Source: Burkholderiales bacterium
GTDB taxonomy: Bacteria > Pseudomonadota > Gammaproteobacteria > Burkholderiales > Burkholderiaceae
NCBI GenBank assembly: GCA_903643055.1
Contig: CAHJWV010000185.1
Coordinates: 1-7,208, forward strand
Length of the DNA: 7,208 bases
Reading direction: 5' to 3'
In this document: positions 6,522-7,208 of the stretch, piece after piece
Position numbering within the stretch: the first letter of the stretch is position 1
How the letters are laid out: each line of letters starts with the position of its first letter
The notes under the pieces: model-generated
Told to the model about the DNA's origin: nothing
What the model saw: only the letters and a program-made list of their open reading frames with translations
Databases searched by the model: none
Program-made: the position numbers and the translations under genes

Positions 6522-7171
6522 CAATGGTGATGGTCATGCCCATGGTTGCACCCTGGCCCGTGCACATGGGGAGCGGGCGCGGCTGCGGCCGCAATGGGGA
6601 TGATCGAACTCTTCGCCTGGGGCGTGGCTGCCGGGCTGGCCGGCGCGGCGCTGTGCGAATGGGCAACGTGATCAGAGCCGTGCGTGTGGTCGTGACCATG
6701 ACCATGGCTTTGCCCGCCGCTGGCATAGGCACCGGCCTCGGGCTCGAAGGCAGCCGATTCTTCGGTCACGATCAAATGCATCTGGCGCAGCATGTCGGCC
6801 AGCACATGGTCGGGTTCCAGAAGCAGCTGATCAGCCCGCACCTCGAGTTGCACATGACGGTTGCCCAGGTGATAAGCGGCGCGCAGCAGATCGATCGGCG
6901 CGCCATGCTCGGCGCAGGCGCGCACCACCATCACCGGCTGCGGTGTGGCGTTGATCCGGATCAGCGAGCCGTCTTCGGCGAGCAGCACGTCGCCACCGCG
7001 CACCACGGTGCCGCGCGCCAGAAAGATGCCGAGCGTGCGGCCGAGCGAGTCCTGGGCGTCGAAGCGGCTTTTCTGCCGCGTGTCCCAATCGAGTGAGGCC
7101 GTCGATGCGCGCGACAGCAGGGCTTTGGCGAGGCCACGGCCTTGGGGAATGAGCTTGTTGACGGTCAGCAT
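6521..7171 (-). CDS. ureE: Urease nickel metallochaperone UreE with His-rich tail
   Basis: A 216-residue cytoplasmic nickel chaperone that hands Ni2+ to the UreG/UreF/UreD complex. The N-terminal peptide-binding-like domain (about 1-75) is followed by the metal-binding domain with AYHLGNRH (99-106). His106 corresponds to the conserved dimer-interface nickel ligand of Klebsiella UreE (His96). The [10 protein letters not shown] helix (121-130) retains one of the two secondary histidines (His122), and FEPEAGAYA (142-150) is a known UreE signature. The C-terminus has 15 histidines in two clusters, residues 156-173 (8 His) and 202-216 (7 His plus Cys208), joined by an Ala/Pro-rich linker. Such tails store extra nickel. 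The ATG at 7171 has only a weak GAG as ribosome binding site. The stop overlaps the ureF start by one base, so the two are co-translated. Confidence 0.97.
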   Translation of the reverse strand: MLTVNKLIPQGRGLAKALLSRASTASLDWDTRQKSRFDAQDSLGRTLGIFLARGTVVRGGDVLLAEDGSLIRINATPQPVMVVRACAEHGAPIDLLRAAYHLGNRHVQLEVRADQLLLEPDHVLADMLRQMHLIVTEESAAFEPEAGAYASGGQSHGHGHDHTHGSDHVAHSHSAAPASPAATPQAKSSIIPIAAAAAPAPHVHGPGCNHGHDHHH

Positions 7172-7208
7172 GGAGTCTCAATGTCAGTGAACGACAGCCG
7201 CCAGTGTG
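7172..7208 (-). other. Short flank upstream of ureE
   Basis: Too short to assign. Reading leftward, one frame ends in TLAAVVH and a TGA at 7186-7184, 12 bases before the ureE ATG. This could be the tail of the preceding gene. It does not resemble the usual RYFLF end of UreC, so ureC may not be the immediate neighbour. No promoter is visible here. Confidence 0.2.

Noticed and set aside
1..7208. CRISPR arrays, tRNA or rRNA genes, insertion sequences, integrase or attachment sites
   Set aside because: No regularly spaced repeats, no cloverleaf or rRNA-like sequence, and no transposase or integrase coding sequence seen on either strand.

Overview
The window is about 60-65% GC and reads as chromosomal DNA of a betaproteobacterium, probably Burkholderiales. 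That guess rests on the high GC, the codon usage, and the style of the UreE and UreF proteins; no marker gene fixes the taxon. Every gene I can support lies on the minus strand, so transcription runs from high to low coordinates. Long plus-strand open frames are GC-driven shadows of these genes.

Right part (5733-7208): the tail of a urease accessory cluster. ureE (nickel metallochaperone with a two-block histidine-rich tail) overlaps ureF (urease activation complex subunit) by one base. ureG, which usually follows ureF, is not there. ureF is instead followed by a gap of about 290 bases.

Middle gap (5444-5732): no protein gene seen. It holds two weak hairpins, a block of short direct repeats, and a sigma70-like promoter (TTGACT, 18 bases, TACAAA) pointing left. 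Just downstream is a well-placed ribosome binding site serving a 13-codon leader reading frame. The leader's stop codon overlaps the start of the acyltransferase gene.

Left part (1-5405): a co-directional surface-polysaccharide cluster. In transcription order it contains an acyltransferase-3 membrane O-acyltransferase, a nitroreductase-like flavoprotein with an unusual N-terminal half, a Wzx/MOP-family flippase, a GT4-type glycosyltransferase, and the start of a second, paralogous flippase that runs off the window. Intergenic gaps are 34, 50, 56 and 1 bases, consistent with one operon. The likely work is building a repeat-unit glycan on a lipid carrier (glycosyltransferase), acylating it (acyltransferase) and exporting it across the inner membrane (flippases). 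The nitroreductase-like protein has no obvious step.

Most notable: two flippases about 60% identical over their N-termini flanking a glycosyltransferase; the leader frame and repeat-bearing control region; the atypical nitroreductase-like protein; the missing ureG; and the lower GC of the acyltransferase gene, which suggests the polysaccharide cluster was acquired next to the urease genes.
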